The translations under genes and the position numbers were made by a program. A model generated the notes under the pieces. That model had not been told where the DNA came from. It saw only the letters and a list, made by a program, of their open reading frames with translations, and did not search any database. DNA of 64,000 nt from Rhizopus arrhizus (lineage: Eukaryota > Mucoromycota > Mucoromycetes > Mucorales > Rhizopodaceae), in contig JAKZZE010000001.1 in assembly GCA_024220505.1 (NCBI GenBank), positions 2,852,001 to 2,916,000 on the forward strand, given 5' to 3'. This document shows, in pieces, positions 24,168-36,568 of this stretch. The number at the start of each line of letters is the position of its first letter. Within the stretch, counting starts at the first letter, position 1.

Positions 24168-25172
24168 ATGACTGAAACTTCTTTATATAAAGATGATCCT
24201 TTCTTTAGTGGTCAAAGCTTAGAAGATGAACTTCTTGGTAAAGGCTATTTAAACGAAGTTCCTTTGGGTTCTTCCTTAGCAGCTGAACTTCAGTCTGCTA
24301 CCAATGATGAAACAGCAGTATCAGCCACGATAGCAACAGAGTCGAAGCTGGCTTCTATGGCTGTCGATAGGCGTCCTTTAACTAATGATTTGACAAGTCC
24401 ACTGATGTCACCTCTCCAGTGGTCTGCTTCCACAGGCCTCCGAAGCAGACGATCCTCTTTTTCTTCTTCATGGTCTTCTATTAATGATCCAGAAGATGAT
24501 GACCCATTTGATGTGCTAAAGAAGCAACTAGAAGAATTGAATACAGCTGTTTGGGAAACCAAAACGGTTCATAAACGTTTATCCAAGACGCTATCTTTAG
24601 ATGAAACACTTCAGGGTCACATGACTTTTGCTCCTCCCTTTGAGTATGTCATCCAATCCGTTATCAACTTGCTCGATCGCAAGTCGCGCGATAGAGAAAG
24701 GCAGACGAGTTATCTGCGTAGTCTAGATGGTGCACTTCGAAAGGAGACGAGTTGGATGCCATCTGAAACTATTAAAGAACTTGAGGGAATCTTGGCTGGT
24801 GTGAAGGCAACATTGAATGATCCAACCTATTCTTATGATAACCCATTACCTTCACTAAGAACACTGACCATGGAAACAAGTACAGCAACTGATTCACTAG
24901 AAGAATTAAAAGAGTTAATGTATGTCAATAAACGACAAGTACAAGAATTAAACAGTCGACTTCGATCAATCGCAAAGACAGTACATGAAGTCAGAAAAGA
25001 TATGCGAAAGATTAATAAATTTATTGAAGAAAAAGATGATGAAGATCCAGTTATATTAGAAAAAGGTGAAGCATCACAAAGAGTAAAAGATATTTTATGG
25101 GGTTTGGATGATTTAGATTCTGAATCAAGCAAAAAACTTGAAAAAATGAAATCCTTTTGGGAAAATAATTAA
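24168..25172 (+). CDS. Hypothetical coiled-coil protein
   Basis: A single-exon frame of 334 residues starting at the ATG at 24168 (MTETSLYKDDPFFSGQSLED), preceded by a long pyrimidine tract. The N-terminal 120 residues are Ser/Thr-rich and probably disordered. After DPFDVLKKQLEELNTAVWET the protein becomes helical and charged. The C-terminus (VNKRQVQELNSRLRSIAKTV to KKLEKMKSFWENN) has heptad-like spacing of a coiled coil. No signal peptide or membrane segment. I do not recognise the family. It begins only about 120 bp after the phosphatase stop codon on the same strand. Confidence 0.8.
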   Translation: MTETSLYKDDPFFSGQSLEDELLGKGYLNEVPLGSSLAAELQSATNDETAVSATIATESKLASMAVDRRPLTNDLTSPLMSPLQWSASTGLRSRRSSFSSSWSSINDPEDDDPFDVLKKQLEELNTAVWETKTVHKRLSKTLSLDETLQGHMTFAPPFEYVIQSVINLLDRKSRDRERQTSYLRSLDGALRKETSWMPSETIKELEGILAGVKATLNDPTYSYDNPLPSLRTLTMETSTATDSLEELKELMYVNKRQVQELNSRLRSIAKTVHEVRKDMRKINKFIEEKDDEDPVILEKGEASQRVKDILWGLDDLDSESSKKLEKMKSFWENN

Positions 25173-25286
25173 TGTATATCCTTTATCTATTGTGTATATC
25201 CTTTCCTATTCTATTTAATATAGTTACCCCTCCACTCCTTTTTCTCTTTTATTTTGTGACCTGACAAAGAATATAGAATTTTATTT

Positions 25287-26835
25287 TTATAAAGGAGAAG
25301 ATGTTGTATCAATAAATGCAGAAAAGGTATCAAGAGAATAATCAATTGTATTCCATACAACATGAAAAGATTGATTTTCAAATGGTAATAAAACAAGAGG
25401 TTGAGTGGGAGGTAAACTGGAGAGGGTATATAATCGTGTAGTTGAATCAGAAACTGCTCCTTTAAGTTTACTAAACGTGCGAAGATGATCTGCTACTTCT
25501 GCTCTTCGTGCCACGATATATCCTGTCACACGACGATCCAGTGGAACTGAGAATCCAAGTGCATTATGAATTGGTTGAAGTGCATGACAGATGTCAGATG
25601 CACTCGGTCTATTATCTGGATTGGGTTCCAGACAGGCAACATACAGCTTTTGATACCAGTCTGGTACACCAGGAACAGGTTCAATACGATATACATGATC
25701 TTCAGCCGACTGACCCTTGCTGTCCAACAAAACATCCGGAGATGGAAAAATCACTTTACTCACCAGTTGCCAGATAATGATTCCCAAGCTATAAATATCT
25801 GATTTTTCAGTGTAGATCCCCTGTCGAACTTCGGGCGCCACATAAGGCAATCGACCATAGACAGCCTTTGTGAGTGTCGTGACAGAGGAGGATTCTTTTG
25901 CGGGCGTTGCAAATCTATAGTCGACCAAGAAATAATCTGAATCTGTGCAAACAATATTTCTTGGATGGACATTACGATGACACATGCCCACTTTATGTAA
26001 ATCGGCCAAGTTTACTGCTAATCGTAAAAGGGTGCCCGTGATCGTTTTGAGATCGAGATCACCTAATGGAAGCTGCTCCATATGATCCTCCAGGTTGCCA
26101 TCGTTACTGAATTTCATAACCATCATCAAATCTCCAGTGCTTTTGCATACTGTCAGCCCTTGAAACAGTAGAGGTAAAAATGCTTTTGATTGTATAGAGA
26201 TCTATGTAAATTAGTCATCCGTTTATGAATCCTCAAATACTCACCTCATTTAATATTTTATCATCTACAATCTTTAATGACATACGAACAGGTTGAACAT
26301 CATAAGCAGGAGCCATGGTAACAGAATAAACAGCAGAAAATCCACCTGCTCCAATAAATTGCATATTTGAAAACCATGACCAGGGAAACCACTGCATGTA
26401 TTGATCAAGCCCTTCCATGAATATCTGTTGGATCGCTTTACGAGCTCGATGATGTGAGATGGAAGCAATCAGTTGCTCTTGACCACAAGTTTCTGCTAAT
26501 GATTTAAATGATAGTTGCTGTCTCCAAACCAAGATCCAATCCTATTCAATCAAAATATCAATAAAGAAAGTCCTTCTTTTACTTTTCCTAACCTGAGCAT
26601 GATTAAATTGTATATTGTTTTCAATATAAGCAAGACAAGTATCTCTGATCAATTGAGCTATCATATCGTTTATTGACTGGTGTGTTACATATTGACTTTT
26701 TGATATTAAATTTTCTAATCCAAACGCGTGTGGATATGCTTTTATTAATTGATTTGCTGTTATTCTTGTTTGATTTATTAATTCTTCATGAAGTTGTTGT
26801 GAATAAATACGTTCTATTTCGCTTTCATCAATCAT
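25287..26835 (-). CDS. Protein kinase-fold protein, likely pseudokinase
   Basis: Three exons (26593-26835, 26245-26541, 25287-26201) give 484 residues. The kinase domain occupies roughly residues 130-420: glycine loop FIGAGGFSAVYSV, a lysine in SLKIVDDKI, catalytic-loop position HRNVHPRNIV, activation start VDYRFATPA, YVAPEV (APE), and DIYSLGIIIWQLV with DNRPSASDI near the end. In the catalytic loop the HRD Asp is Asn, and DFG reads DYR. Loss of the catalytic base usually means little or no phosphotransfer, so a scaffolding or regulatory role is inferred. The first 130 residues (helical, no domain recognised) precede the kinase part. Confidence 0.87.
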
Positions 26836-27897
26836 CTTTTTTTATGTTTATTATTGTTTGATATACTTTAAAGAAAGAAATATGAATTATAAAAAAATAA
26901 AATAAAAAGATAACGCAGATAAGTCACGGTGTGTTGCACAAATACTGATGATTGGTCCATTCTCGGGAAAAACATTAAACCTTTTATTTACTTTATTAAG
27001 GCTTCAGATCATTGTTATAACTAACAATTGTTGTTTACCAAATAATCACAGTGAATGCACAATAATTCTTGAATATACTGCTCGAATAAGATAAAAAAGA
27101 AAAGCAGAGGATACTAGAACCGATTTAGGTTCATGGGTTAAAAAAAACATGAAAGGAAAAGAACGGGGAGACAAATTGAATAAACACTTGTGAGGATTTT
27201 GAGATGATCAGCTCAATAGCCTTTGCCCTAGGAGCAGATCATTGGGAGGCAGTGACTAATGAAGGGGAAAGGGAAGGACTGAATATCATTATCAGTAATG
27301 CTTTGTTGACTTGATTGTTGTGTTGATTTAACCTTTACTTTTGTTTGCTAAAGTTCAGCAGAAAGTCACTAGATGGTGGCAAGCAATGATTCAATGTTTG
27401 CTTGGTTCATATGTATTAGCGTTACTAAGGAATTCTTAAGAGAAAGAAAGAAATAGTAAAGCCTTATATTATCTTTAACAAAACCCCCAATAAGTTTTAC
27501 GTCTGGCTTATTTCAATCCGTACATTTGCTTTAGATAAAACCAAATCAAACTTAATATCTTGAATGCTTAGTTTTTATTAAATATCACTTATTGGATCAA
27601 CTTCTTAGAAGTAAGCACATACGAATTTTAATACTAAAAGCGATGTTTTCTAAACTTGTAATTTTTTTTGAAGCGTAAACGAGATCAAGAGGCCATCTAC
27701 TCGTTAGACCACATCTTATCTTACAAGAATAATGCTTCTCACTCTTCATTTTACAACCGCCATAAATCAATAGGGTGTCTGTTTATATTATTTATTTGGA
27801 ATTGATTATCATTTACAAAAAAAAAAAAAAGTAGCAAATATATATGCAATAAAGTAGTATTAAATAAGGCAATGTGTTTTGTTTTTGTTAGAGGCAT
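26836..27897. other. Intergenic, nothing recognised
   Basis: About 1.06 kb, AT-rich, between the pseudokinase start and the 3' end of the next minus-strand gene. No coding exon set, tRNA or repeat seen. Confidence 0.35.
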
Positions 27898-28302
27898 TTA
27901 AAAATCAATACCGAGTTCAGAAGCTCTTTGTCTCATATAAGCGTACATTTTATATTGAAGATTGTAAAGTGGTGAATCTATCATCTTGCCATCATATATA
28001 TTTGCTTGTTCTATTAAATAACTTTGTACACCCATAATGAGCTCAAGTAAAGGATCATTTTGATAATCATAACCTTCCTCATCCTCATTATTACATAGTT
28101 GATCTTGATAGTTTGCATCTGTAATTGCTTCAGTTATTTCATGATCATAATTGGCATAATACTCTTTCTCTTCTTGGTTAATGTATGTCATTAAATAACT
28201 CTCTTTATTAATAGATTTGAGATGAGGATAAAAGTGGTGCTGATTGCTGTCTTGAGTATTGTAACTGTAATCATTCTTGTTGAGCATTTCAATAGTATTC
28301 AT
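27898..28302 (-). CDS. Small hypothetical protein
   Basis: An intronless frame of 134 residues (MNTIEMLNKNDYSYNTQDSN ... YMRQRASELGIDF), acidic and rich in Asn, Tyr and Glu. A true ATG opens the frame and AT-rich flanks surround it. The C-terminal half (DPLLELIMGVQSYLIEQANI, LQYKMYAYMRQR) is helix-prone. No known domain, signal or membrane segment. It could be a fungal lineage-specific gene; the length and codon regularity favour a real product. Confidence 0.55.
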   Translation of the reverse strand: MNTIEMLNKNDYSYNTQDSNQHHFYPHLKSINKESYLMTYINQEEKEYYANYDHEITEAITDANYQDQLCNNEDEEGYDYQNDPLLELIMGVQSYLIEQANIYDGKMIDSPLYNLQYKMYAYMRQRASELGIDF

Positions 28303-29767
28303 TGTATTTTGTATTATTCAAGATGAAATAAAAATAAGAAAAGAAAAGTCTTACTTAAAAAATATAGAATTTTTATTGTTTTTAATTACTTTTTTTATAC
28401 TCTTATTTATGCAGGTGCCAAAAAAAAAGTAGGAGGTGGTACAGAGTACACAATGTGATTAGACTTGTAGTTGGTGGGAAAATTGAATGAACTAGTAAAA
28501 AGAGGAATGACTGTCAAAGGATATACTTTTTTTTTGTCATTGCATTCATATTTACCTTTTTTTTTTTTTTTTCCTTTTTTCACTTTTTTTTTGTTTTTCG
28601 AAGAAAAAAAAGAAGCAGTAGTTGTACTAGACTCGAATGAAATTAAGAAGGAGTGAAAAAGAAATCCGGGGCAACACTTGCCATCCCTTGCTTTTCCTTT
28701 ACATCATCGCCTCCTTTAGAACATGTATCTTTTTTATTGCATAAGTCGAGCATTTTTTTTAAAAAAATGATTCATCCAATTTTGTACATCACATTACTCT
28801 GACAAAGTGGAAAAACAGTTGATGAATATACAAACAATGCTCACAAGGAGATTGGTGTATTTAAATAGTAAGAAGTAAATTGGAAAAAAAAATTTTTGTT
28901 GAAATAAGGGTCAACTTTAAATTGATCTTTGTGATATTCCATACTTTTTATGTAAACTGTAAATCAAGTAAAGCAAAATGTAAACTCAATTGATGCTTTT
29001 TGATTACATGTAAAAATCATACAAACATATAAAGCGTGAGCCTGGTTATAATCATTTATTCAGTATTCATAAACTATCCTTTTCTTTAATAAATTATTCT
29101 GCAAAAGTATGCAGCATTTTTGTTACTTTTCTCATCTTTTTTACAATCAGCGGTAATCACAGTTCTCTTTGGCATAGTTATTTATAGAGATCACTACACT
29201 ATAGCTCACTTTCAACAAACAAAAGATTAACAAAGATGCTAGTAAGCTTTACTGTGTTTTGTTTAGTATTACAAAACAGATTCAATACATGCTAAACCTC
29301 ACTATCGAGATAGCATGCTACAGAAACTCGCGCCTTGTCAACTTATATCACGTAGATTGCATAAGCCGCTTGTCATTTGACTCTTCTTACTTCACCATGG
29401 AAATTTATCCAATCGGCTTTCAAACCGTTGAAAGAACAATGTAAATGTAACTTGACCATATGCATTACAGCTTTTAATATAACTCCTTTTTTTTTTTTTT
29501 TTTTTTTTTTTTTTGAGGAACTGATCAAGATACAGAATCGAAAATTTACACGTTTTATGTTGACAATAATTTTATATAAAATATTAACAAAAAGGGGTTA
29601 AGGGAAGCTGAATCAAGCGAAGAAGATAATAGAAAAAGAGAGTTGTACAATAAGCTCTTTAAGTTGTATAAAAATAAACGAAAAATAAAGACGATGTTAT
29701 AAAAGAAGGTTGATACTAAGATAATCGACCGTGAATATTTTTTATATCAATTTGCTTTCCTTTTTCT
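28303..29767. other. Intergenic with long poly-T tracts
   Basis: No supportable gene in 1.4 kb. It contains pyrimidine-rich tracts (28526-28600) and a T run of about 28 at 29487-29514. Small frames are chance or homopolymer products. Confidence 0.4.
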
Positions 29768-30641
29768 TTAAAAGAATTCGGCTTTACTTGGTGGCTCAGG
29801 ATAATCTTCCAAATTTCGAAGTTTTGCATGAATATTCGTTCGGCGTAGTCGTGTCGCATACGAGCTAATTGCTGCAGCAAAATAAAACTTGTAAAAAGAT
29901 TAATAAATTTAGATATAAAATTGCTTTCTATAAAGCTTACTTGAAACAAGTTGATAACGACAATCAAACAGCAGAGAATAATCATGAGGTTCCTATAGTG
30001 TACCGAGCAAGAATCGATTGTTTCATCTGCGTTTAGGGTAGCACATCTGCTAATGATATCAGTTCGTTGAACTGCAAGTACGACAATAACAGCTATTGAA
30101 ATAACGAGCACAATCAGGGACGAGGTCCAGTAAGCAAGTTTGAATGCAGAGATCATTTTGCGATGTTGCTGTGTATACCGAGCAATTAGCTTAACAAATT
30201 AAAAAGACTTGATCTAGCTTACCGTGATGCTTCCAACAATACCAAATAGAGCGCAAAAAGCAAATATGACAGTAACAGCGATCGAAGCATAATGTACACC
30301 TCTCATAGCAGGTGTAATATACATGCCCCCAACTTCATCTATTTATTATCAAATTATGAATTAGCAATATAATCTCTATATGTTATTTATTATTCAAGAT
30401 CATACCAAATTTAGGGATCATCAAACACAATCCAACGGTTACAGCAACATAGAAAGCCTAAATAACACAAAGGTTAGTTCTTGTATTTCAAGACATCCAA
30501 ACCTGAACATTACTGCTGACAATAAGGCAATAAACAAGACACCAGCCCTATGAATGTATTTAGTATCATTGTGGTTTTGTCATAATATATCTTCATACTT
30601 TACCGAACAGGAACACAACAACAACACTTGTAATTACCCAT
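29768..30641 (-). CDS. Four-helix (tetraspan) membrane protein of unknown function
   Basis: Six exons (30604-30641, 30514-30547, 30406-30457, 30223-30338, 29941-30168, 29768-29887) give 195 residues. The N-terminus MGNYKCCCCVPV has four consecutive cysteines, a candidate palmitoylation site. Hydrophobic segments follow: AGVLFIALLSAAFYVAVTVG, SIAVTVIFAFCALFGIVGSI, SSLIVLVISIAVIVVLAVQ and LMIILCCLIVVINLFQFYFA. The loop between helices 3 and 4 has two spaced cysteines. The cytosolic tail ends LEDYPEPPSKAEFF. The splice choice for the last exon (acceptor at 29888) gives a continuous hydrophobic helix and the tidy proline-rich tail. The layout resembles MARVEL/tetraspan-type proteins, but I cannot name the family. 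Confidence 0.75.
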
Positions 30642-30721
30642 TTTATAAAGTTTATGGAAACAAAAAAGAATCGCTTTGAACAAAAACCGAACAAAATAAA
30701 GAAAAAAGGCTGGCGCTTATA

Positions 30722-30754
<33 letters not shown>

Positions 30755-31279
30755 GCTCTTGTGCAAAGCCTCATATGATGCTGTATTGTTTCTGCTTTTC
30801 AGCGCTTATTTTTTCATTAAGCCCATGTGTTACCATAGATTTGATAATTATAGCTCTTTTGAAACTTTTCATGTTGATAGTTGTTGGGCTTAAACACGCA
30901 AGACCCGTAACATATGCTCAAATTGGGCTGTAAAGTAGGTTAGGACAATGTACTCGCATTAACGGTTCTATTGTGCCTTTTTAAGAAGTTATCATCCGAA
31001 TGTTTGTAAGTCTTGATTTAATAAAGAAAATATGAACATAATCTGCTTTATATCTCCACCTTTTTTTTTTCTTGGCTGCTCTACTTTTTACTGAGCAATT
31101 GCAAGCAAAAAAAGATGCATAAGATCCTGTGTGTTTATTTTTAGATATTCGGTGTCGGTATTTTAATATGACACCGTCAGTGGTACAAAAGCTACTTGAA
31201 ATAGGTAAAAAGAAAAAATTGGGAATCGAGAAACACAATTGAGCTTTTTACGGTGATCTCAATTTGTAAAATGAGTTTA

Positions 31280-31324
<45 letters not shown>

Positions 31325-32400
31325 AGAGAGAGAGAGAAGGAGATCAATTTACTAGCTTCAAGGAAATAAAATGATATTTAATTATTGAATGTAATAAAAA
31401 GGAGTGAAAATAAACAAAAGGTCATTGTCTTAATTTGCAATTTTTAATTAGTGCTTATGTTGCCTTGAAAATCTATGTTAATTTCTTTAATAGAATGTAA
31501 AACACCCTTTATAACCAATCCTTCACCTTCTTTTATTGAGTGCTCGATCAAAGAGAACAGCTTTTAAGCGCCTTATAAGCAGTGAATAAGAATAAAAAAA
31601 GATTATAATCTTGGTATCATAGCTAATATTAACAACCAAATGTTTATTATTAACTGCTCAATCACTTATCTAGTAGCATTATTTCCTCTTCTTTCCCCTG
31701 AGCTGCTTTAAGGATATTATCACGTTGGCATATTTATAGAATGCTTTCTCTCACCTTAGACTATGTACTCATGGAATAAGAGATATGATTCTGATAAAAT
31801 GATGCATTTCAAAAGAAACAGATAAAACAGTATCAATAGATCAACAAGTTAGATATGCAGAAAAGTATGTCTTTATTAATCAAATAGGCTTCAATCCACA
31901 CATAGCCTATGATATTGGCTGATTAAAAGAAAATGATAGCTTGGCCAATTTTGCTATCCCAGTGTCAGAATAGAATCTTTCAATTAATTATGTAATTTCA
32001 ATGTGTTTGGTTATCCTTAGCGCACAACATGCCAATTTGACAAGTATTCTATTGATACTTGTATTTATAATGGTTTTATCTTGAAATTATTAATATCCCA
32101 ATGAGGTAGAAAGAAGCCTCTATGAACTTCTTCTATTCTTGTAACAGAGAATAAATGCTAAAGCCGCTGTATAATCCCGAAAGGTGTGCGACAATAAGAG
32201 TGTGTTTTAAGTGGAAAAACAAATGATTTGCTGTAGCACAAGACAGACAACGGTCCAACCTGGCAAATGAAATACTTCAACACCAATTTGCGTTTCTTTT
32301 TTTAGTTTTTACAACGTGAGAAGCTCCTTTTTCCGTGTTCCTTTAATTTTAGTTTTACTTTTGGCTTCCTTTTTATTTTATTTTATTTTTTCTTTCTCTT
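30642..32400. other. Long intergenic region, simple-sequence tracts only
   Basis: 1.76 kb without a supportable gene. It holds a T run of about 30 at 30725-30754 and the A/GA tract listed separately. The right end is the promoter of the next gene, with pyrimidine-rich sequence before the ATG. Confidence 0.4.
31282..31337. repeat. Poly-A run followed by GA microsatellite
   Basis: About 40 consecutive A residues (31282-31321) run into some eight GA units. The length is likely unstable and subject to sequencing error. Confidence 0.9.
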
Positions 32401-33251
32401 ATGGTACATTTTAATAAATTTTCACCTTCTATATTTGGTCTTTATGCATTTACCGTTGCAACTTATTCCTGGTTTATACCTAATGTAAAGGCACAAGACG
32501 ATGGCTTAGGTAAATCTTTATTAACATATAAAAAAAGTGTAGATGATTTGATATTAACAAAAAAAAAAAAAAAAAAATGACGGCTTAGACGACGGAAGTA
32601 GTGATGATAGTACTTCTACTGATGGTAATAAAAAACATACTTATTATTATATATACTTATTATGATTTTATTACTGTAGATGCATCAAACACTACAGCAG
32701 ATGATACAACAAGCACTGATTCAGGTATTACTACGACAACAGCTGATCCACTTGCTGTTACTACTTCCGCAACAGCTGACAATAGTATTCTGACGTCTAC
32801 TATAAATGATATGCCAACAACAACTGCCAATCAAATCACAGTATCTCCTTCATTGACTGATGTCGATAGCATAACAACCTCTACACAGATGACCGATATC
32901 ATATCTTCAAGTAGCAGTACTATAACTACGGCACCCACTATATCTTCCCTCTCACCAGACAGCACAAATAATACAGGTGCCATCGTTGGTGGTGTTATAG
33001 GAGGTGTTGCTGGCTTGGTCATCATTGGCGCTGCTATTTTCTTATTTTTACGTAAAAGAAAAAGATCTGGACTCGACCAAGAAGTGTTTCATCCTGACAG
33101 TGTTGAAGATGAGTACCAGCCTGCTGGTGCACAACCTTCAGACCGTGACATTGATTCAAATCGTTATGAAATAGAAGAGCCATTATCAACGCCACCACCG
33201 CCACCAAGACATAGCTACTATGATCCTAACAATCGACCTATTGTTTATTAA
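32401..33251 (+). CDS. Ser/Thr-rich single-pass membrane protein (cell-surface sensor-like)
   Basis: Three exons (32401-32509, 32589-32624, 32680-33251) give 238 residues. A signal peptide (SIFGLYAFTVATYSWFIPNV, cleavage likely after KA) leads to a Ser/Thr-rich ectodomain (TTTTADPLAVTTSATADNSI and similar) suited to O-mannosylation. A Gly-rich transmembrane helix follows (AIVGGVIGGVAGLVIIGAAI), then a basic stop-transfer RKRKR and a Pro-r ich tail (STPPPPPRHSYYDPNNRP). The plan is that of fungal wall-stress sensors or Mid2/WSC-like proteins, without a recognisable WSC domain. The short exon 2 repeats the Asp-Gly-Leu/Ser motif of exon 1. Confidence 0.8.
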
Positions 33252-33581
33252 ATGAAAAAATGAAAAAGAGAAGAAAGAGAAGAAAAATTAGAGAAAATAG
33301 TTCCCTGGCTTTTTTATAGCACATTACCGTTCCATTTTAATCTAAGCTTGCATTACTTGTAACATTAAATACTCAAAATAATAGCGTGCTAAAGCATTAT
33401 AGAATAAAACACAATACTTAATTTGTTAACCATTTGACAAATGATAGACATAAATGCAATGTTATTGCTATTTCTTTTATTAATTCTCCACATCAAACAC
33501 TACGGGTTGAACACTGCAGAATAAATGTTTAATTAATAAAAAAAAAGATAATACACGGATCAGAGTTTTTTACTTTTCAAT
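33252..33581. other. Convergent intergenic region
   Basis: 330 bp between two convergent stop codons; AT-rich 3' flanks only. Confidence 0.45.
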
Positions 33582-34753
33582 CTAGAAAATGACATCTTCA
33601 TCCTCTTTATCCAATAAATCAAGTTGCCCTGTTTCATGTGCAGCTTGGAGTACTGGTGCTAAATAAAAGAGTTTTAGTAAGTGTTGCATAAAATGCAAAG
33701 TATTTACTCTCTTCCTTTTCATTCGCTTTCTTTTCCCTTATGGCATCTTCAACAGCAGCACGTTCTTTCTTCTTACTTTGAACCTTTTTCAATCTATAAT
33801 GAAAGGTAAATAAAACACATAGCAAAGTATTCTGTTACTGCATTTACCGAAAGAACTCTTCTCTGTCTTGTTCGTCCAGTTCAGAAATAATATATTTGAT
33901 GGTATTTTCATAACGAGGAATAATAACATGTTCAATTGCATTTACACGACGATTTGTTGCCTTAATAACTTCATCCAAAATAACAAAGGCGGTCTAGTAT
34001 ACATTAGTTTTTATTCCTTTTCTTTACAAAAGAAATTACCTGTAAGCTAGCAAGCTCCACTAAAGTCTCAACCGCTTTAGTATAAATTTCTTTTGCTTTC
34101 TGAATTTGTTGACCACCACGCCCAAGACCGGTAAATTCAAAAGCTAAGAAAAATAATAAATAAAACATGTTCTCCTTGCTGTTGTTGAACGTAAGTTATA
34201 GGATGTTTTACCGTTGCCTCCTTCAGTATACATATCAAATGCAGGAAGCATAACACCTGAAACGTTTTCTTGTTTAGCTCGAACACGTAACTGGGCAGAC
34301 TTTGAGGCTTCTTGAACTTGATAACTACAACAAACTGTTCAAATTATATTCATACAAAAGAGAGCGAAGAATTAAAAGTAAACCTTATATCACCAGTAAT
34401 ATACTGAACTTCAGCAAGGGAGAAAGAAGCAAGTTGCATAACTTGACCCATTTTACGTTTAAGCTACAATATGATTTAGTTTAAACGAAAGGTATTTTCT
34501 GTAATTATCAATTTACCTCATCAATCTTTACGGTGATTCCTCTGAAACGTTTTGTTAATGCTTCTGATTTACGTTTTAAGAGGGAATGGCCAGTCTGCGC
34601 ACCTTTTAATTTGAGCTTCATGTTGGATAAAGCCCTATACGCCCAAAATATATAAAAAAGGAGAGCGTTTAATTTGCGTGATCAACCTTTAGTAGCTATA
34701 AGTACATACATTCGTGTAGGAAAGATGTTAAGTTTTTGATTGTTTCCAGACAT
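33582..34753 (-). CDS. VMA8: V-type H+-ATPase subunit D
   Basis: Eight exons (34710-34753, 34517-34634, 34384-34463, 34212-34324, 34040-34143, 33848-33993, 33708-33793, 33582-33658) join in phase to 255 residues, close to the usual subunit D length. Hallmarks are [80 protein letters not shown] and [20 protein letters not shown]. Subunit D forms the central rotor stalk of the V1 sector, coupling ATP hydrolysis to rotation of the membrane ring in vacuolar and endosomal acidification. Long antiparallel helices at both ends are visible. This is the most intron-dense gene in the window. Confidence 0.97.
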
Positions 34754-36257
34754 TTTGAGCCTTTATTTTATAAAGAATGAAAAGACGTCAAGAAATAAAG
34801 GGGTTGAAAGAAAAGGATACTGTTTCATCCATAAATTTACTAAAGCAAAGCGATTTATAATCTCCGCTAAAATCGTCATGATTGGAAGGTTTAAATGATA
34901 GTCAAAGTTCTTAAGGTTGGCTATTTTGTATTGTGCAATGCTACTTAAAAGCCTGTATCTATTAAGCATATTTACTTTCAATAATGTTTCGTATGATATG
35001 GAGTATTATAAAATATAAAGCCACACATTTCCTTTTCATTTTATCCTTTTTATATAACATGGTGCAAATATAATGCCATGTAAGCAAACAGATATATCGG
35101 AAAAGAAATATTTATGTAGAATATAATAATACGCGAAAACGATGAAGAAACTTCAATTTAAAGGCTTAAGCTAGAATCATAAGCAAATTTAACTAGAATA
35201 AGCAACCATTCGGTCTTCAAACAGGTTATTGATGAATCAAACAGATTCTTAGTAAAATATGAGACTGCAATGAAGAAAATCTAATTTTAAAAAGCTTGTA
35301 GATGATCGTAAAAAGAATAAAGGGCTTGTTCGGTATATTTAAGTCAAAAATAGAAGATAAAAAAGATTTTTGAATAATAAAATATTAGAAATACTTGTAA
35401 GAGGTAGAAAGGATAAACGATAAGGTTAATAAGTAATACGCATTTTTTAAACAAAATGTGGAACCACCACGCAGAAAAAGAGTCAGTATTGTTAATCTGA
35501 ATCACAATGCAATAAGCTTTAGTTCTCTTTGACTTTGATCTTCACTAATTGATCACAAACTAAAAAAAATACAAATGAATACAGAATATCTACTTTTAAA
35601 CAAGATATTTTGTTTATAAAAACTTTAAGCTACCGCAATGGACGCGGGATATATTAAAGTATCATATCGCCCGGCCCAGATCAAGTTATGTTAAGCTAAA
35701 AACCCTCAAATGGAAAAGGGAAATGGAAAGGAGAGGGAGTAAGTAGGGAAAAAGCAAACAGCCAATTATAATCGTGGAAGCCAATCAAGGAATTGTTGTA
35801 ATAGGTTAAATGAGGATGGAGGTATCTTATCGTGATGTATGAGGTCGAATTCATGGAGGATGGCGCATATAATCAATCAGCAAGAAAACCAGAAAGCTAA
35901 CCTAGATTAGTATCGAAGTCGGCGGATAGGCTGTCGTATTTACCCCAATAATTTTCTTAATATCGTGTGAAATCACTCAAAAGATTCTTAAGTTAATAAT
36001 TTGGCTGTATATCGTATATAGCATCTCCTGCTATGTACGATAAACAGCCTACATAGTTTATACCGTACTATCTCGGCCCCTAAATCACATTGTTATACTC
36101 TAAGACGTAGTTTATATTGAATAGGCTCTCTCTCTCGTCCTGACTCAATAAAGAAGTTCAAGAGACTCATCGGTTATTTGACTTATTTTGTTAATTTTAT
36201 TAATCGAGAGAAACAACACGCCTATTCCACATAGGCAACATGTTAAAAAGGGACTGT
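34754..36257. other. Intergenic, possible old LTR material
   Basis: No gene seen. The stretch at about 35966-36240 begins TGTGAAATCAC, ends in GGCAACA and contains an AATAAAG signal, so it could be an old solo LTR, but I find no matching target duplication. Confidence 0.3.
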
Positions 36258-36390
36258 TTTGCCAAATATAAAATAAAGGGCAAAAACTAAAAAAGTCGTT
36301 AATTGTGAAACTAAAGATTGTATATGATTTTATTAATAAAAAACAATTGAGGCTATTTATACTTTTTGAATGTCATGGTTCTTTCCGTTA
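36258..36390 (+). repeat. Diverged fragment of the 423-bp LTR family
   Basis: About 130 bp (TGTTTTGCCAAATATAAAAT onward) match the first third of the LTRs at 47551-47973 and 55412-55834 with many substitutions. The remainder is absent. It is an older, truncated copy. Confidence 0.7.
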
Positions 36391-36568
36391 AAATAAATTT
36401 AGTGCCTAATAAGGCAACCTACAGCGCCAACCCCAATTTCCTACAAACAAAACGCTCATGGTCGCAACTGCTAGTACGCCCCTACCAAAACCTCTAATTA
36501 TGATGCGCAGTCTACCCCACAGTCTGCTCCACCTCCTACTGCTATGATTTCTGATGTTTCGACATCTC

